A stretch of DNA of 64,000 nucleotides, taken from assembly GCA_020055645.1 (NCBI GenBank), contig CM034548.1, positions 41,098,296 to 41,162,295 on the forward strand. Direction: 5' to 3'. The notes under the pieces were generated by a model. The model was not told where the DNA came from and did not search any database. It was given only the letters and a program-made list of their open reading frames with translations. Made by a program: the position numbers and the translations under genes. This DNA is from Tomocerus qinae (taxonomy: Eukaryota > Arthropoda > Collembola > Entomobryomorpha > Tomoceridae). Below are positions 1-14,518 of this stretch, one piece after another (position 1 is the first letter of the stretch; each line of letters opens with the position of its first letter).

Positions 1-2877
1 TAATGTTTTAAGGGGTAATTGACTCAAGTAATATATATGGTACGCTTACGCTACATAATATTATACAAAAGTTTCAATTAGCTCATATATTCTTCTATGA
101 TCTATGATCTATTGCTCGAAATTAGTCTATTCGCGTTTCTTGACTGGGGTCTGCCAACTCCAATTTGCTTATTATTAGTTTTTGCATTTATGCCAATGCC
201 AGGCACAGATCAGGGCGTATAGGACAATCGATGTTTAAATGGTATAGAATAACCCCTGAAAAAGAATTACATAGTTTTCAAAATCTATTCTCAGCAGTAG
301 AAATAATATACACTCTAAAAACCTAATTTGCTAGTTAATAAGATATCCACTTAGAAATCCTAACTATCTTACTGTAAGCTAACAAAAAAGTGTTGAAAAC
401 AAGCAAGCAGGTTGAATTAACCAAAAATGAGTTTAAAAACAGGTTGTTGAAGTTGAAAAGACATAATAAAGTTGTACATGTTTGTGTGCGTTGAAAACGA
501 CGCTATCTTTCAATTTTTTAGGTTCTTATGAAACTAAGTAGAACTCAATATTTTTTAAAATACTAAATTGTCATGATTATAGCTGATTTTAATCCCAATT
601 CACTATTGAAAAGGTTAAGTACGCCAACGACGGGGATAAATATTGATGAAGCTTGGATAAATCAGACCTTTCATGTATACTATGTGCAATCGGTTGTAGT
701 GTTTACTAGTAGTCCAGGTGTATTCTATAATATGCAAATACATGGGGATTCCATATTATTCTGTGAATGAATGAATGAGATGGTATTGGATAGAATGAAA
801 TAAATAATGGTAACAATAAGCCATATCTAGGTATATTACTCTTGTTCAGTATAATTATACATTAGCATTACTTACACACTTACACCTCTATTACTGCATG
901 ACATTCTCGTCCGCTTTAATGAATTCATTAAATTACGAAAGTCTTGTCAATATTGTCATCATAAATGGTAATGCACTGTCATCGTAGCTTAGGTCTGTTG
1001 TCTCAGTGGTTTGATAAATATTAATTTATTAATCTTTTGATTAGAGCCATTAGAGGCTACAGACAGAGACATAATATTTACTCCTGTTCATCATACTTAA
1101 ATCAAAAAGTGAAGAATTTTTTTGTAGATACTACTTCTTCTTATCATAATATTTATATAAGATACAAGGTATTCAGGGTGGATTGTATAATGAGGCTCAT
1201 TTCATTAGTGATTTATATGTTAAATTAACGTAGAAGTGTTAAATTTTATTTATTAACGTACTAAGGTGAAATTACGTGACTACAAATAGGTGCTAATTAG
1301 ATTTACTGTTTTGTTTTCTTCAATTTCAATTTTCTTCAGATCACAAATTAATTAGCCTTGCATATGCAAGTATAAATGAAAGTACTAATTTTGACGATGA
1401 CGTCAGGGTGAGGGTCCAAGGCTATAGATATTATATATTCACATGAAACCTTTCCATGATCGTATCCCCTTTCCATGTTGTTCATGTATTAAGTAGTAGT
1501 AATAATTTTTGACCAATTAAATTAATTACCAAGCTCTAGAAGTCGAATGAATATGTTTTACCAAATTATATAATTCATAATTTTTGGGATTTATTTTTAT
1601 CATGAGGCATTACCTCCAAAATACATGTACATAGATTACAAGGAAATGGGTTAGCTTATGTAAACAACATACGATGGCTAGAATCGAGGTTGATAGTGTC
1701 AGGCGTCAGTGTGACTATAAGCGAAGGAGAGGTTGTAATTAAGGCTACTAAAATCCATCGTATACGTACTATGTGCAGCCTGAGTAAGCTGATAATGCCG
1801 TCTTAATCTCACATTTTCTAGAAAAAGTCAGGGCGAAAGGTTATAATGGGATATTTTTTGTTCTCAATAATTCCATGGAAGATGAATAAGAGAATTCATT
1901 GACGGATCGCAGTTGTTAAGTGTTTTTACTTGCATTCCAAGTGTATTTTAACTGCCAATAGTAACCTTTAATTACGCGTAATTCATAGCTCTTTACCTAC
2001 TGGAATATTTTAGTTTTCGCAATTCTCACGTTCTGCCCTAGTAGAAAATTGAAAGTTTAAAATTATGGAATTGTGCAGTAGAATTTTTTAACTGGTTGGT
2101 GTATATTGACGTTCCATTGCGACGCATTTGTTTTGCTATTAAATATACCAGAATGAACTGCACTTTGACGTCCACAACTGGACAGTGCATGCATTTGTTT
2201 CTGATCAGTTTGTGATGTGATGGTTTCGTGTTTGAGTAAACATATTAGTTAAATGGATGGACTGATATAGAATCGAGTCATTCGACAATAAAAGTAAACC
2301 AAAGCAAAGGATCAGCTGTACCTTGTACCAGGCAGGGCTGAAAGAGATTATTATTGGCTGTAAAGAGCGTCAGATCATGGTTACATAAATAAGAATTCAC
2401 TGAAGAAGATCCGGTCTGCTTTATTTTGATCGTATTATTATCAGCTTTGTGAATGAAAGGAAAGATTTTGCTATATATCTATATAGTTTCTGAAATGTCG
2501 GCAAAAAATATTTCATATCATTTTGCTCAGCATAAAATTTACACTTGGTTTCATTAATATTATACATAACAGATAAGACTGGGAAGCCAGAGTAATTTGG
2601 CCGTTAATAAAAGCCTGAAGAAACTGATTCTCAAGTCCTTTTGACAATCAACACTCAAAGTGCAAACAACCAATTTCTTTTCCAGTTAGAACTAATCATT
2701 TATTTTATCCAAAAATATTTGTAAATCTTTAGGTTGTCTTAGAGAGGGACTTAAGAGCTATTAAAATATTTAAGTCAGCAATACTGTTGGAAATCCTTAG
2801 TACTATATACTAATATATGCAATAAATACTATAGATAATAGAATACAGTATAGAAAATCTGCTGGAGAAGGGCAAGA
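1..2877. other. Left-edge non-coding region, no supported gene
   Basis: The ORFs here are short (under 70 codons), A+T-rich and match no family I recognise. A palindromic TGACGTCA (CRE-like) lies near 1399-1407, with a TATAAAT-like string about 30 bases upstream of it, but no ORF follows within reach. The last few hundred bases before 2878 are presumably the promoter and 5' untranslated region of PISD. Nothing else is visible. Confidence 0.5.
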
Positions 2878-5055
2878 ATGGGGCAATCTCCGATAGAATT
2901 GCATTATTTGCGACAAAATCATCTGAAAAGACGATATGTCAGAAGCAAACATTTGAATCACGATTCTAGTCTTGACAATGACAGTAGCAACCATGATAAA
3001 GAAGTGTCGTATTATAGCTTACCGACAGATTGGCTCAAATTCCTCACCCTTTCATTTGCTTTCAATATTATTCACATTTTTAGTATTAAATGTAGTCTAA
3101 TGGTCCATGTTCCCAATAAAAATAACGTTCTTCAAGTCAGTAGACTAATTCTAAGAATTCCTCTTCTTTGTAAACATTCTGTTATTTACACAATGAGAAT
3201 TATTACACAACAATCCAGTCACTTTTGGAGCCATGGTAATTTTAATAATAATATGACACAGACAGTCACATTCATTTAGTCGTGTCCGTCATTAATTTTT
3301 TATTAATGTGGATGTTTATAAGACGATCTTTTTATTCTTACTAGGAAACGAGTTCGTTGATAGTCAAGAACGAAAACAGGATTATCAGAAGCAGAAAGAT
3401 TTCTCTGAAGGCAGAAAACGCCAAGGACGATGGGGTTCAGCAATAATTACGAATTACTTTCGATCCCTAAAATGGACCCCTATTCCCATCAGCGTGGGCT
3501 TTATCCTTTTAGGCTACCAGCATTGGAGACGGGTTGTCCGACGAGTAGAAAGCGAAAACCCAACGCTAGCCAAGGATTGGGAGGTAATTGTGCGCATTTA
3601 TATTATTCATCTGGAAATCATTTACAGATATGATAAAATGCTTACGCTCATAGATTTTTGTATTCCGTCAACACGTAAAAATGCGAAAATATTTGCTGCC
3701 TTTACTATTTATTTATGAGTTGTGACCTTATGATAATTTTGTGACTATTTAGATAACTTGCTACAGTTCTATACCTCTAAGAAGTTTATCAAGAGCGTGG
3801 GGCTGGATTAATAATGTGGAATTGCCACTTTGGTGTCGTGAACCTTTCTTCAAATGGTGAGGACTTACTCCTGTATTTCTTATACATTCTTATCAGGTCT
3901 TTTCTCAATTACGTCTTTTCTCTGAGGCTTTTTTCATAGCATGAATAGTTAATATAATGTGAAACTATTTGTTTTTAGGTATGCCAGAACATTCAATTGT
4001 GATTGTAGTGAAGCAGATTGTACCAACTTACACGAATACAGAAATCTTGGCGAATTCTTTCGCCGGGGTCTAAAAGATGGTCTCAGACCAATTGATGTCG
4101 ACAGTCCCATTGTACGCTATTTCATTAAATATGTATATATATATATATCCCAATTAGATTGAAGGTGGCAGTTTGTTGTAATTGTAGTAACGTTGATTTC
4201 AGGTTTCGCCAGCAGACGGTACAATTCTTCATTTTGGAAAGGTTGACTGCGGGGGTTGTATTGAGCAAGTAAAAGGAGTTAACTACTCACTTCCAACTTT
4301 TCTTGGGGACCCGTCATGGATCAGTGACTCCAAGTCCACGAAACGTATCTCAGATGATAAATATTGTTCCAAAATTATGACCAACCCTGAGAAGAATGTT
4401 TTATATCACTGCGTTATATACCTTGCTCCTGGAGATTACCATCGATTCCATTCCCCTGCTGATTGGGAAGTTCAATACCGACGACACTTTTCAGGTAACT
4501 ATTATCAAACCACAAAATGTGTACTAAGTGGTATTCAGATGAAATAAAATGTTTATATTTTATGTTATATTGTATGTTATAGGTGAACTGATGAGCGTAA
4601 ACCCAACAGTTGCCAGATGGATCGGAGGTTTATTTAGTCTCAACGAAAGAGCTGTCTATTATGGAAAATGGAAGCATGGTTTTTTCTCCATGACTGCAGT
4701 GGGAGCAACTAATGTCGGTTCTATCCGTATGTATCAAGATGAGGTGAGTACCTACATGTGAACTGTAAATTTAGTTTTCATTCTTCATTTTCCAATGATG
4801 AGTCTGTATTTTAAAACTTTTTTATTCAATGTATTCTGTGTATAGGAACTGCACACCAATCATCGTTCTATGAAGAAGCGAACTTGTATGGATAAGAGAT
4901 TTGACAAACCGCTAAATTTCAAGAAAGGGGATGCTTTTGGAGAGTTTAATCTAGGGTCCACAATTGTTATCATCTTTGAAGCTCCAACCAACTTTACGTG
5001 TTCTGCTGGGAATAGAATAAAGTTTGGAAAGAGTTTGTATACTGTTAATTCTTAA
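2878..5055 (+). CDS. PISD: Phosphatidylserine decarboxylase proenzyme, mitochondrial
   Basis: Converts phosphatidylserine to phosphatidylethanolamine at the mitochondrial inner membrane. Exons by splice consensus and phase: 2878-3235, 3345-3583, 3753-3856, 3979-4111, 4203-4494, 4583-4743, 4846-5055, giving about 498 residues. The first exon is rich in Lys, Arg, Ser and His, as expected for a targeting presequence. Exon 2 carries a hydrophobic stretch ([16 protein letters not shown]) that fits the membrane anchor. The catalytic core is clear: [67 protein letters not shown], then [15 protein letters not shown] in the last exon. In this family the proenzyme cleaves itself between Gly and Ser of LGST to create the pyruvoyl group, and the motif is intact here. 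The start ATG at 2878 is the first in frame; an upstream exon is possible. Stop at 5053-5055; an AATAAA lies at 5516-5521. Confidence 0.95.
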
Positions 5056-5254
5056 AAAAATATCTCATGAGTCTGGCTATATAATACAAATTTTACAATG
5101 AAGCTAGCTATGAATATAATTAAAATTTGGCAATAATAACGCTGGCTTTACTTAATATAATCAACGAATACAAATGAGTGTAATAATGAATGCAAGTATA
5201 TTTGAAATTGATAAGATTGTTTCCCGGAAATATATTCATAATATATTATGATCT

Positions 5255-5970
5255 GGTTACGGTTGAGTGCTATTGATTATTAATTACTAGATGTGTGATA
5301 AATTCTCTGAAGCATTTAAAACTACAATTTTTCTTGGCCATTAAGAGATTTTTGATCGGCAGTTACCCTTGTAATTAACATGTTGTAATCTCGTGATCAA
5401 GTAATGAAATTGTTAAAATACGAGTGAGTAGTGTCCAGTATTGGAATACACAACTGTGTAGTCTACCATTTACTGATTCTAAACTAGGTTAATTATGGTG
5501 CAGATAGACTATCAAAATAAATGGGTATTTATTGACTGTGTAGCTTTTAATTTGCTTTATGATAATTACGTCGGAAGCATTATATATTATTGTAAATTCT
5601 TTTTAGTTGATTCTGAAAATAGTCCATTTTGCAGTGTTATTAATAAGCAATATATAGCCGTATGACGTTTTGACTGACAATAATTCAGCAAGTGAATGAA
5701 TAGTGAAATGACAGAAAGGAAGCTTTCCTTTATAGTAGACTAATTAGTTTATCATTCACTGCTACATTAAAGCTGTAGTTGTAAAACCGACTATCAAAAT
5801 AATGTTATGGGTATTTAGTGACTGTGTAGCTTTTAATTAGCTATGTGATAAACTTTCGGAAGCATCCATATATTTTAGCTATCTTCTGGAAACGCTGAAT
5901 ATGGAAATTTTTTTACATTTAAACATAATGATTAAAACTAGTAGATTTTTTGATTTAAGGCGTTACCCTA
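5255..5970. repeat. Diverged tandem repeat, three copies, unit about 265-285 bp
   Basis: Three related segments follow PISD. Copies 2 and 3 share GACTATCAAAATAA, then TGACTGTGTAGCTTTTAATT, then a TGATAA...GGAAGCAT block, at about 5507-5580 and 5791-5867. Copy 1 (about 5265-5375) has a weaker version, with TGTGATAAATTCTCTGAAGCAT followed by AGATTTTTGATCGGC and GTTACCCT. Copy 3 repeats that tail as AGATTTTTTGATTTAAGGCGTTACCCT near 5943. The GAAGCAT block recurs at about 263 and 284 bp spacing. No coding potential is seen. Confidence 0.6.
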
Positions 5971-6702
5971 ATAATGATAAGCTCATTATACAAATGTAAT
6001 ATTTAGAGATACTTACTATATGGTACATACATATATATTTTATGTTATCCAAATGTAGTAATTGAGATGAACTGTGCCATTGCTAATACAGTATGCTCCT
6101 ACTACGGTCTTCTTAATTTCGCATCGGAAAAATTCAACGGTATCTATTTATAATCTTGTACAAGTAAAGTCAATCATTAAAACGACTTGTATGAGTATTT
6201 TTGATGACGTATTTTGTATCAATAAAATGCAATAATGGCTATTAATCTTTATTAAGTGATTCGTCTCATTTATTATCTGTTCATGACTAACAATGTACAA
6301 TTTAATTAATACGCGTCGACACAAAGCATAGAATATAATCAGTAACACAATTTAAGACAATTACAATAATGCACTAAATGTGTTTTAATATTCTGGCTTT
6401 CGTCACCCTGTCCCGTGGATAGAAAGGCGTTTGTACTATAAATATAAGCCTTAGTTACATAAATGCCTCTCATTGTACTTGATATCGTACACCTTTACCT
6501 ACATTAAATAAGTAGTAATGGTATTGCAATGGCTTTCTTGTAAAAGTCTTGGGTATTCACAAGTTACTATTATTAATTCACTTATTACTAAAAGTACACC
6601 ATCATTTTTTTGCAATAATTGTTTTAAACTTAAAAAATCTTTGGTAGCTTTTGGTGGTACAACTTATTGCTTGTAGACGTTCTCCCTCTCCGTTCTTTGA
6701 CA

Positions 6703-6708
6703 TTTATT
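6703..6708 (-). promoter_or_regulatory. Candidate polyadenylation signal for TRIAP1
   Basis: AATAAA on the minus strand, about 170 bases past the TRIAP1 stop codon. I saw no closer hexamer between it and the stop. Confidence 0.4.
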
Positions 6709-6875
6709 TGCAAACCAACTCAAAATAGAAACCATAAGATTGACATAGTTACAACATATATTTCTCAAACAAAAATTAATAATACTTTTACTATTGAAGC
6801 AATTAAGAAAACTACAAATCTATAACACAGAAGATGTAAGTAATATAAAAATTATAAAACTAGTACCAAGTATTA

Positions 6876-8008
<1,133 letters not shown>

Positions 8009-9204
8009 TATTTTAACGATATACAGCTGATGTCGGGTCAATAGTGGTTTGTTATGCTTCTTAATTAATATTTTAAACTCTAATTAGTCACTATAGTGGT
8101 TATAATACTGTCTACTAATGACTAATGGAATAAAATGTTTCCTAGTTTACAACAAAAGGTTAAGCATGCTAAAATGTAATGAAAAATTGCATCATAATAA
8201 TAAATCATATATTGATTAGGTATAATATTGTGTTTTCATTTGCTATGATAAAAGAGAATTATATAGACTAAGTTTTGGTATGTAGTTCCACTAATACTAT
8301 CGCTAACGAGATTTGTAGACAAAATTCTATCAATAGATTGAAAATTATGAACAGTTTCTGATAATATCCTTGCCTTTATTAATAGTTTATTATCCTTGCT
8401 GGGCACAAGTTTTCATGAGAATGATTTTAATCTTCCCGCATAGTTCTCGTAGAAAATTCTGAGCAAAACCATCTACCTCTATAGAAGAATTTAATAACAT
8501 TCCCCATTGCTTCGTGCACTAAATATTACATTGAAGGTATGCAATATGGGGAACATTACTACATTTATCTATTCCATATTGTGTAATGTATTGTATTCCC
8601 TCCACTACTACCACACTACCACTCTGCATTCTGCATGTACTGTACTAACTGTACTATATACTGACTGCCTATATCCCTAATAGACTACAAGCTAGACTTT
8701 TATTATATAAACTGTATACGTACCATATGAGTATAGGAAATTCCTTAAAGTTATAGTGCTGCAGCGGCACATTAGCAAATGGAGGGATTGGGATTATCGT
8801 AAGAGTAGTTTTCATTGGATGACTTGAAGAGATTGGAGGAAGTTATTGGAGGGAAAGTGGCCGTTAGCTCTCTCATTCACTTATTCATTCCGAGCGAAGC
8901 AAACAGGTCACAACGTGTATTCTGCTTTCTGCTGTCTGTCTGCTCTGTGCTTTTCTCAGTTCATTTTCCTGCTCGTCTGACAACTGACAAGTAACAATCT
9001 CAGTGTGGAGGAAAGAAAATATTAAAATTTGTTATCAGTGTTTCTACATATGACATATCCTTCGTCTTTTTAATCATTCTACATAGTTTTGTGTGTAGAT
9101 TTTGAATTTGAATACCATAATCAATAGTACTGACTTCTGTTTTGTTGTTTGCTTAAATATCAATTTAAGAACTATCCTCCGTCCTTCATCACTAACGCAT
9201 TACA
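8009..9204. promoter_or_regulatory. Divergent promoter region between TRIAP1 and TTF2
   Basis: A 1.2-kb interval between two head-to-head start codons (TRIAP1 at 8008 minus, TTF2 at 9205 plus). It must hold both promoters and 5' untranslated regions. I see no convincing TATA box at a sensible distance. The stretch 8790-9000 is less A+T-rich than its surroundings and is the likeliest promoter area for TTF2. No gene seen. Confidence 0.5.
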
Positions 9205-12200
9205 ATGAGTGACGAAGAGGAGCCAAGTTCTTGGCATCCAACACGCAAATGTGACGAGGAGTCAAAGCTCAATCCGTGGGGGTGGAAGGAAAACGATTTG
9301 GATGAAGATAACAATCCAATCGATCAGTTGGCTAATGAATCGGATGAGGAGCTCAATCCTTGTGGAAAAAAGGGTTCGGATGAAGAATCAAAGAGCAGCG
9401 AAGAAAAAGTAAACGCTTCGGACGAAGAAACCAATTTCTGGGACAGAAAAATTAACAAATCCGATGATGAAAAGCCTAATGGATCTGACGACGAACCTAA
9501 TCCCAGAGAAATAAAAGTTAGTGAATTTAACGAGGAAGAAAACCCTGGTGACGAAATGGCAAGTATGTCAGATGAAGAATTTAACCTATGTGAAGGAAAG
9601 GAAAAAGAGTCGGACGATAAACCCAACGATGAACGAGTAAACCAATTGGATGAAGTAGTAAAGGAGTCCGATGAGGAACAAATTTCTAGCGACGAAGTTG
9701 TAAAAGAATCTGATGAAGAACAGTGCTCAGGTGATGAATTAATGAATGAAGAGCCCAAACGATGGGATTGGAATGGTAATCAGTCAGTGCGCAATGAAAT
9801 ATTGGTTCAGTCAACTCCTAGTCCTCGAAGAAATAGTTTTAATGATATGGCCATTGATGATGATGTAATCCCGGCTAGCGACGATGAGTGTGACAGTATG
9901 GGGGAAGGTGAGATAGGAGTTCCTGCTAGGGATAAAAGAAAACGAAGCAAGAACAATACGCCGTCAACCGGTAGCAGATTTTCTTATGGTAGAAGATTGG
10001 GAGAAGAGGCTCGTGAATCTTCAAAACATGTAAATAAATATGTACGTAGTAGTAATTTAAATGAACAGGATATTAGTTATAAATCAATTGGTGCACATTA
10101 GTAGTATGTTATTATCATGGCAAATATGATTACAATATTATGTAAATGTAATCATACATTTTATATTTACAGGCGATGTTTTCTCCCCAAAGGACTCTAT
10201 TTGCTAGCGACGACTCAGGTGATGAGAGCATAGAAGAGGGCCCTGTTCGTAAGGTAATTAGCTTTTTTAGTTGATTTTCCACTGCAGCAGGACTGAATTA
10301 TGTTGTAGCATAAGCGTTAAGTAGTAACAAGTCGCATTTGCTGGTTTACCTTGCTCGAGTAAGCATACTCCCTTCTCCTTTCTCCATTTTGTAGTTTTAA
10401 ATAGAAAGTCAGCTTAAACTGAATACGTTAGTCAGCTCAAACTGAATTCGTTAGTCAGCTCAAACTGAAAGCGTTAGTCAGCTCAAACTGAATTCGTTAT
10501 TCAGGTTTTCGCAATTTTTCAATTAATTTAACTTTATTAATTAACATTTGTGCAGCTTGAAACGGTGAATCTAGTTTCCAGTGACGAAGACGAAGCAATA
10601 ACAAACGCCTTGTCAAAAATGGAGAAACAGAAAAATCAGCCTAAGGGTTACAACGCCGGAAGTGGAGGAATGAAGAACACTCATGCTGGAGAGCCAGATT
10701 CATTAAAAGTCCTTACGTCTACCATCAGAACTGATACCTCAACTCCACTTATGAACCGACGACCGTTTTCAAATATTGATAATTTGGACATCACTGCCAT
10801 AGAAAAGACACATGGCCATGGAAACTTTAACGAAACTATTGCGACATGTGCTGGATCCGATGAAGACTCGGTTGATGAAGTCTGCTCCAGCGTATCAAAT
10901 TTGAGCCTTTTAGATGGTGCCCAAAAGGAAAAATATAAAATGAAAAAAGTTAAGAAGCTATCCGATATTGATGAAAATCTAAACAACTCGGAATCTGACG
11001 CATCTATAAGGTCCATCGTCACCGTTGTAGAAAAACCAAAACGAAACCGGAAGGTAATTAATGTCGTGTCTTCGGACGATGAAAGTGAAGAGGATGTTGG
11101 GACGATTGACTTGGAGGATTCTGTTGAGTCCGTTAATAGTCTGTTTGACGAGGTGGAAGTAGATGATGATGACGACAGTGAGGAAGAATACTCACCGGAA
11201 AAAGAGACTGTATCTAAAACAAAGAAAGTTGACCTAAGGAAAGTGTCGCCTCCAGGATCTACTCGAGGGATGAGCAAAGAAACGATTAAATATGAGTTTA
11301 AAAACAGCGTGCAAAAAACTATTCAAGAAATGGCGAGAATCATTGAGGAGATGCCTACTCCAGATGATGACAATCACGTTCCAGAGCGTCTGCAGTACCT
11401 CAAAGTTGAATTATTCAAACATCAATTGTATGGAGTAAAGTGGCTGTATTGGCGTGAAAACCAATACCCTGGTGGTGGAATATTGGGTAAGTATTGCTTA
11501 ATAATTAGCTAATCCCATAGTGGTGGCTTAATTTGTCTATATTTTTGTTTATCTCTATATTATTATTTAACGGCGTCTACTTCCAACTATAATATTTTTT
11601 ATTCCAGCTGATGAGATGGGTCTCGGAAAGACTGTAATGATAATCGCATTGGTGCTTAAATCAAAGGAGGAGAAGAAGCGTAAACGAGATTTGGGTGAAG
11701 AAGACGAGTGGAATAGTCAAGAGAAAAGCAAGCGTAAGTATTAGTTTTTTATTTGTAAACTTAACGTAACTTCTGAGTGCTAACTTGTTGATTGTAATAC
11801 AGAGAAGCTTGTTCCAAGTCAATCCACATTGGTAGTTTGTCCTGCCGGAATGCTAGCCCAATGGGAAACAGAGATTAATACTAAAGCACATAGAATGTCC
11901 GTGGTTATCTTTCATGGCCCGAAACGAAAGACCTCACCCGCAGTGTAAGCCACTATTCATTTCATAACTTCACAGAGCTGCATTCAAATACTAACCTTCT
12001 GGAAATGTAAAATGTTATCATTTACCATATAGACTTGCTCAAAATGATTTTGTCATTACTACCTACCAGACACTGGGCAGTGAAATTCCGAAAGATGTTA
12101 CGGTAAATGTTTATTTACATTTTATACTAAATGATCAAACCATAATAAAATGTAAAACAATAATTGCATCCTATTATTTATGAATATTCATATTAATGTG

Positions 12201-14015
12201 TTCACAGTCCCGGAGCCCTCTTTCGCGTATCCATTGGGAGCGAATAGTCCTAGACGAAGGGCATGTCATTCGTAATAACACGACACTCGCCGCTCATGGA
12301 GTTGGAACGCTCCACGCCAATCATCGATGGGTTGTTACCGGAACTCCTGTCCATAATAGGTAAAAACGTAACGCATATGATGTTGTATATATTGTAAAAA
12401 ATCTGCACATTTATAAAGTTATTTTTTAAATTCGAAACCCTTAAATGATATGAAAATATCTAATAGTGTTTGTTGTAAACATTTAGTGCCAAGGACATGT
12501 TCTCGTTAATCAGTTTCCTTCGGCTGCATCCATTCAGCGATAAAAAGGTTTGGGACTTTTGGATAGGCTTCAAGGGTATGAGTAAAGACCAGTCGACGCG
12601 ATTGCACACTATTGGCAAGTCCCTTCTTCTTCGTCGAACAAAGGAAGAAGTAAACGGCAATGACTCCAGTCGACAAATACCACCTAAAAAAGTTGTTGAT
12701 GTTGAAGTGGAATTGGGTCCTGACGAACGTTTGATTTACGATAATCTTTACGAATTTGCAGCGTAAGTAATAGACATAAAAATTGATTTGGCAAATCTAC
12801 AAAGTAATAGATGAGCTTTTTTTCAATGCAGTGAAAAGTTTAAGAACTTTCTGAAAAACAAGCAGCTACGGGATTATGAATTGCAGAATGTCGCAAATAA
12901 TTATGTTGCCGGGGCACGAAGAGGCCCCTCAAAGCATGATGTAAATTTTACTCACATGTTCACTTTAATCCTTCGATTACGTCAGGCTAGTGTGTTGCCG
13001 TACTTAATTCACACGGTAAGGATGATAACATTTCCACCATTGTATATATTCATTTTTTAACTTTAATTTTGGTTTCTTTAATAATTGCACTAAATGCAAT
13101 AGATGTTGGATGAGGAGGATGACGGAAGTGATCTAGATACTTCTGATGTGGACGAACACTTAATGACACTTAAAAACCCGTGTTTCAAAGAAACATTCAA
13201 GTCGGCCAAAATTCAGCATTTGCTAAGCGACCTTAACAAGTTGAAGACTGAAGCTGAGGAGGAAGATCGCAACATGGACAAAGTCATCGTTGTGTCACAA
13301 TGGGTTAAGCTATTAGATGTCATAACCTGCCACTTGACTAAAGCTGGTTACTCAGTTGTCACCATTACAGGTGGGCGTTTGTTTCCTTTCTAACATTAAT
13401 TTATCTGGGTATTTTAATAATAGTCGAAGAATAACTGCTACAGTAATTACATACATAAGTAAATATACATCAATTATTGTATAAAATATGTCTAATACAA
13501 TTATTGCTGAAATAATCCTTTTCCCAGTATCAATTTACTATTTAATGGTTTATATTTAGGGAAGCAAACTTTGGAGGAGCGATCTCGAGCCATGGACCAA
13601 CTAAACAATAAGCGACGTCGTCCGGAAGTTATGTGCCTCAGCTTGGGGGCTGGCGGTGTTGGTCTCAATTTAGTAGGCGCTAACCATGTGTTTTTCATGG
13701 ATTTACACTGGAATCCGCAGCTGGAGTTACAAGCTCAAGATCGTGTCCACCGTTATGGACAAACCAAAAATGTGACTATTACAAGGTAACCATTAGTATT
13801 TTGTTAATTAATTATATTGTAGAATTTTTGTGACATTATTAAATAGATTTATTGAATTGTATTTTAGATATGTATCTAAAGATACCATTGATGTGCATGT
13901 CTCAAAATTGCAAAGTCAAAAGTTGGAACTGGCAGATGGTATCCTGACCAACACCAAAAAGCAACGAGGTGGTGGACTCTCTATTGCCCAGATGCGAACC
14001 CTGTTTGATATCTAA
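9205..14015 (+). CDS. TTF2: Transcription termination factor 2 / lodestar-like SNF2 ATPase
   Basis: An SNF2-family DNA-dependent ATPase; TTF2/lodestar releases RNA polymerase II from DNA, notably at mitosis. Exons: 9205-about 10041, 10173-10253, 10556-11486, 11608-11733, 11803-11944, 12033-12102, 12208-12359, 12487-12762, 12832-13015, 13103-13370, 13560-13785, 13868-14015; about 1146 residues. The N-terminal 280 residues are strongly acidic with recurring SDEE motifs and no recognisable zinc finger. Helicase motifs: Walker A in [13 protein letters not shown] (across exons 3/4), [13 protein letters not shown], motif II as DEGH (exon 7), [38 protein letters not shown], and motif VI region [13 protein letters not shown]. 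The C-terminal end RTLFDI matches the LFxI ending of TTF2. The donor of exon 1 is uncertain: 10029 or 10041 both keep phase 0. HLTF/RAD16 relatives also use DEGH, but the C-terminal half matches TTF2 better. Confidence 0.88.
10405..10505. repeat. 23-bp minisatellite, about four copies, in TTF2 intron 2
   Basis: Unit GTTAGTCAGCTCAAACTGAA followed by TTC or AGC. Four consecutive copies, the first slightly diverged, with a truncated fifth at GTTATTCAG. Located between 10254 and the exon 3 acceptor at 10555. Confidence 0.9.
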
Positions 14016-14254
14016 ACTTATCCATATCCACCAAGCAACGTATAACATTAAAACCTGATTAAAAATATATCATAGACTGATCCTTTTATAGGAGAACATA
14101 ATTATATTTAATTCATTAAATCAACAAAAATGTTGTAGTCACCTTTAGTTAATCTTGTTACAACACGTTAGAAATCAAAATTTGTAGCTAGTTTTATATG
14201 AAAATCTTGTCATACTTGACGTAATTAATTGTATATTGTTAAATTATAAGCAGC

Positions 14255-14260
14255 AATAAA
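14255..14260 (+). promoter_or_regulatory. Candidate polyadenylation signal for TTF2
   Basis: AATAAA about 240 bases after the TTF2 stop codon. Confidence 0.5.
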
Positions 14261-14518
14261 AATTCCAAAAAAAGTTATATTTATTTGGTCATCACTTATA
14301 TCATTAGCATAATAATCGGTATTCTAATTTACTAGTTTACCAGTGAATCCATACAAACAACATCCAATTAAAAAATAATTACGGTGGTGGGCTCACATAA
14401 TATGACGCTGTCAATTACCAACATTCCTAGTTAATTACATAATCTAGATAGTCATTATATCCACAATAATATTACTTAAATTATTTGCAATGCTAATTTA
14501 GATTTTAATTTTTTAAAT

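Noticed and set aside
1390..1410. CRE-like palindrome TGACGTCA with nearby TATA-like sequence
   Set aside because: No gene begins within a plausible distance; a single 8-bp palindrome is expected by chance at this scale.
9324..9758. 144-codon minus-strand ORF rich in Ser
   Set aside because: It is the antisense shadow of the SDEE-rich TTF2 exon; low-complexity acidic codons read as Ser/Phe on the other strand.
10681..11277. 198-codon minus-strand ORF
   Set aside because: Antisense shadow of TTF2 exon 3, which has splice-consistent ends and matches the family.
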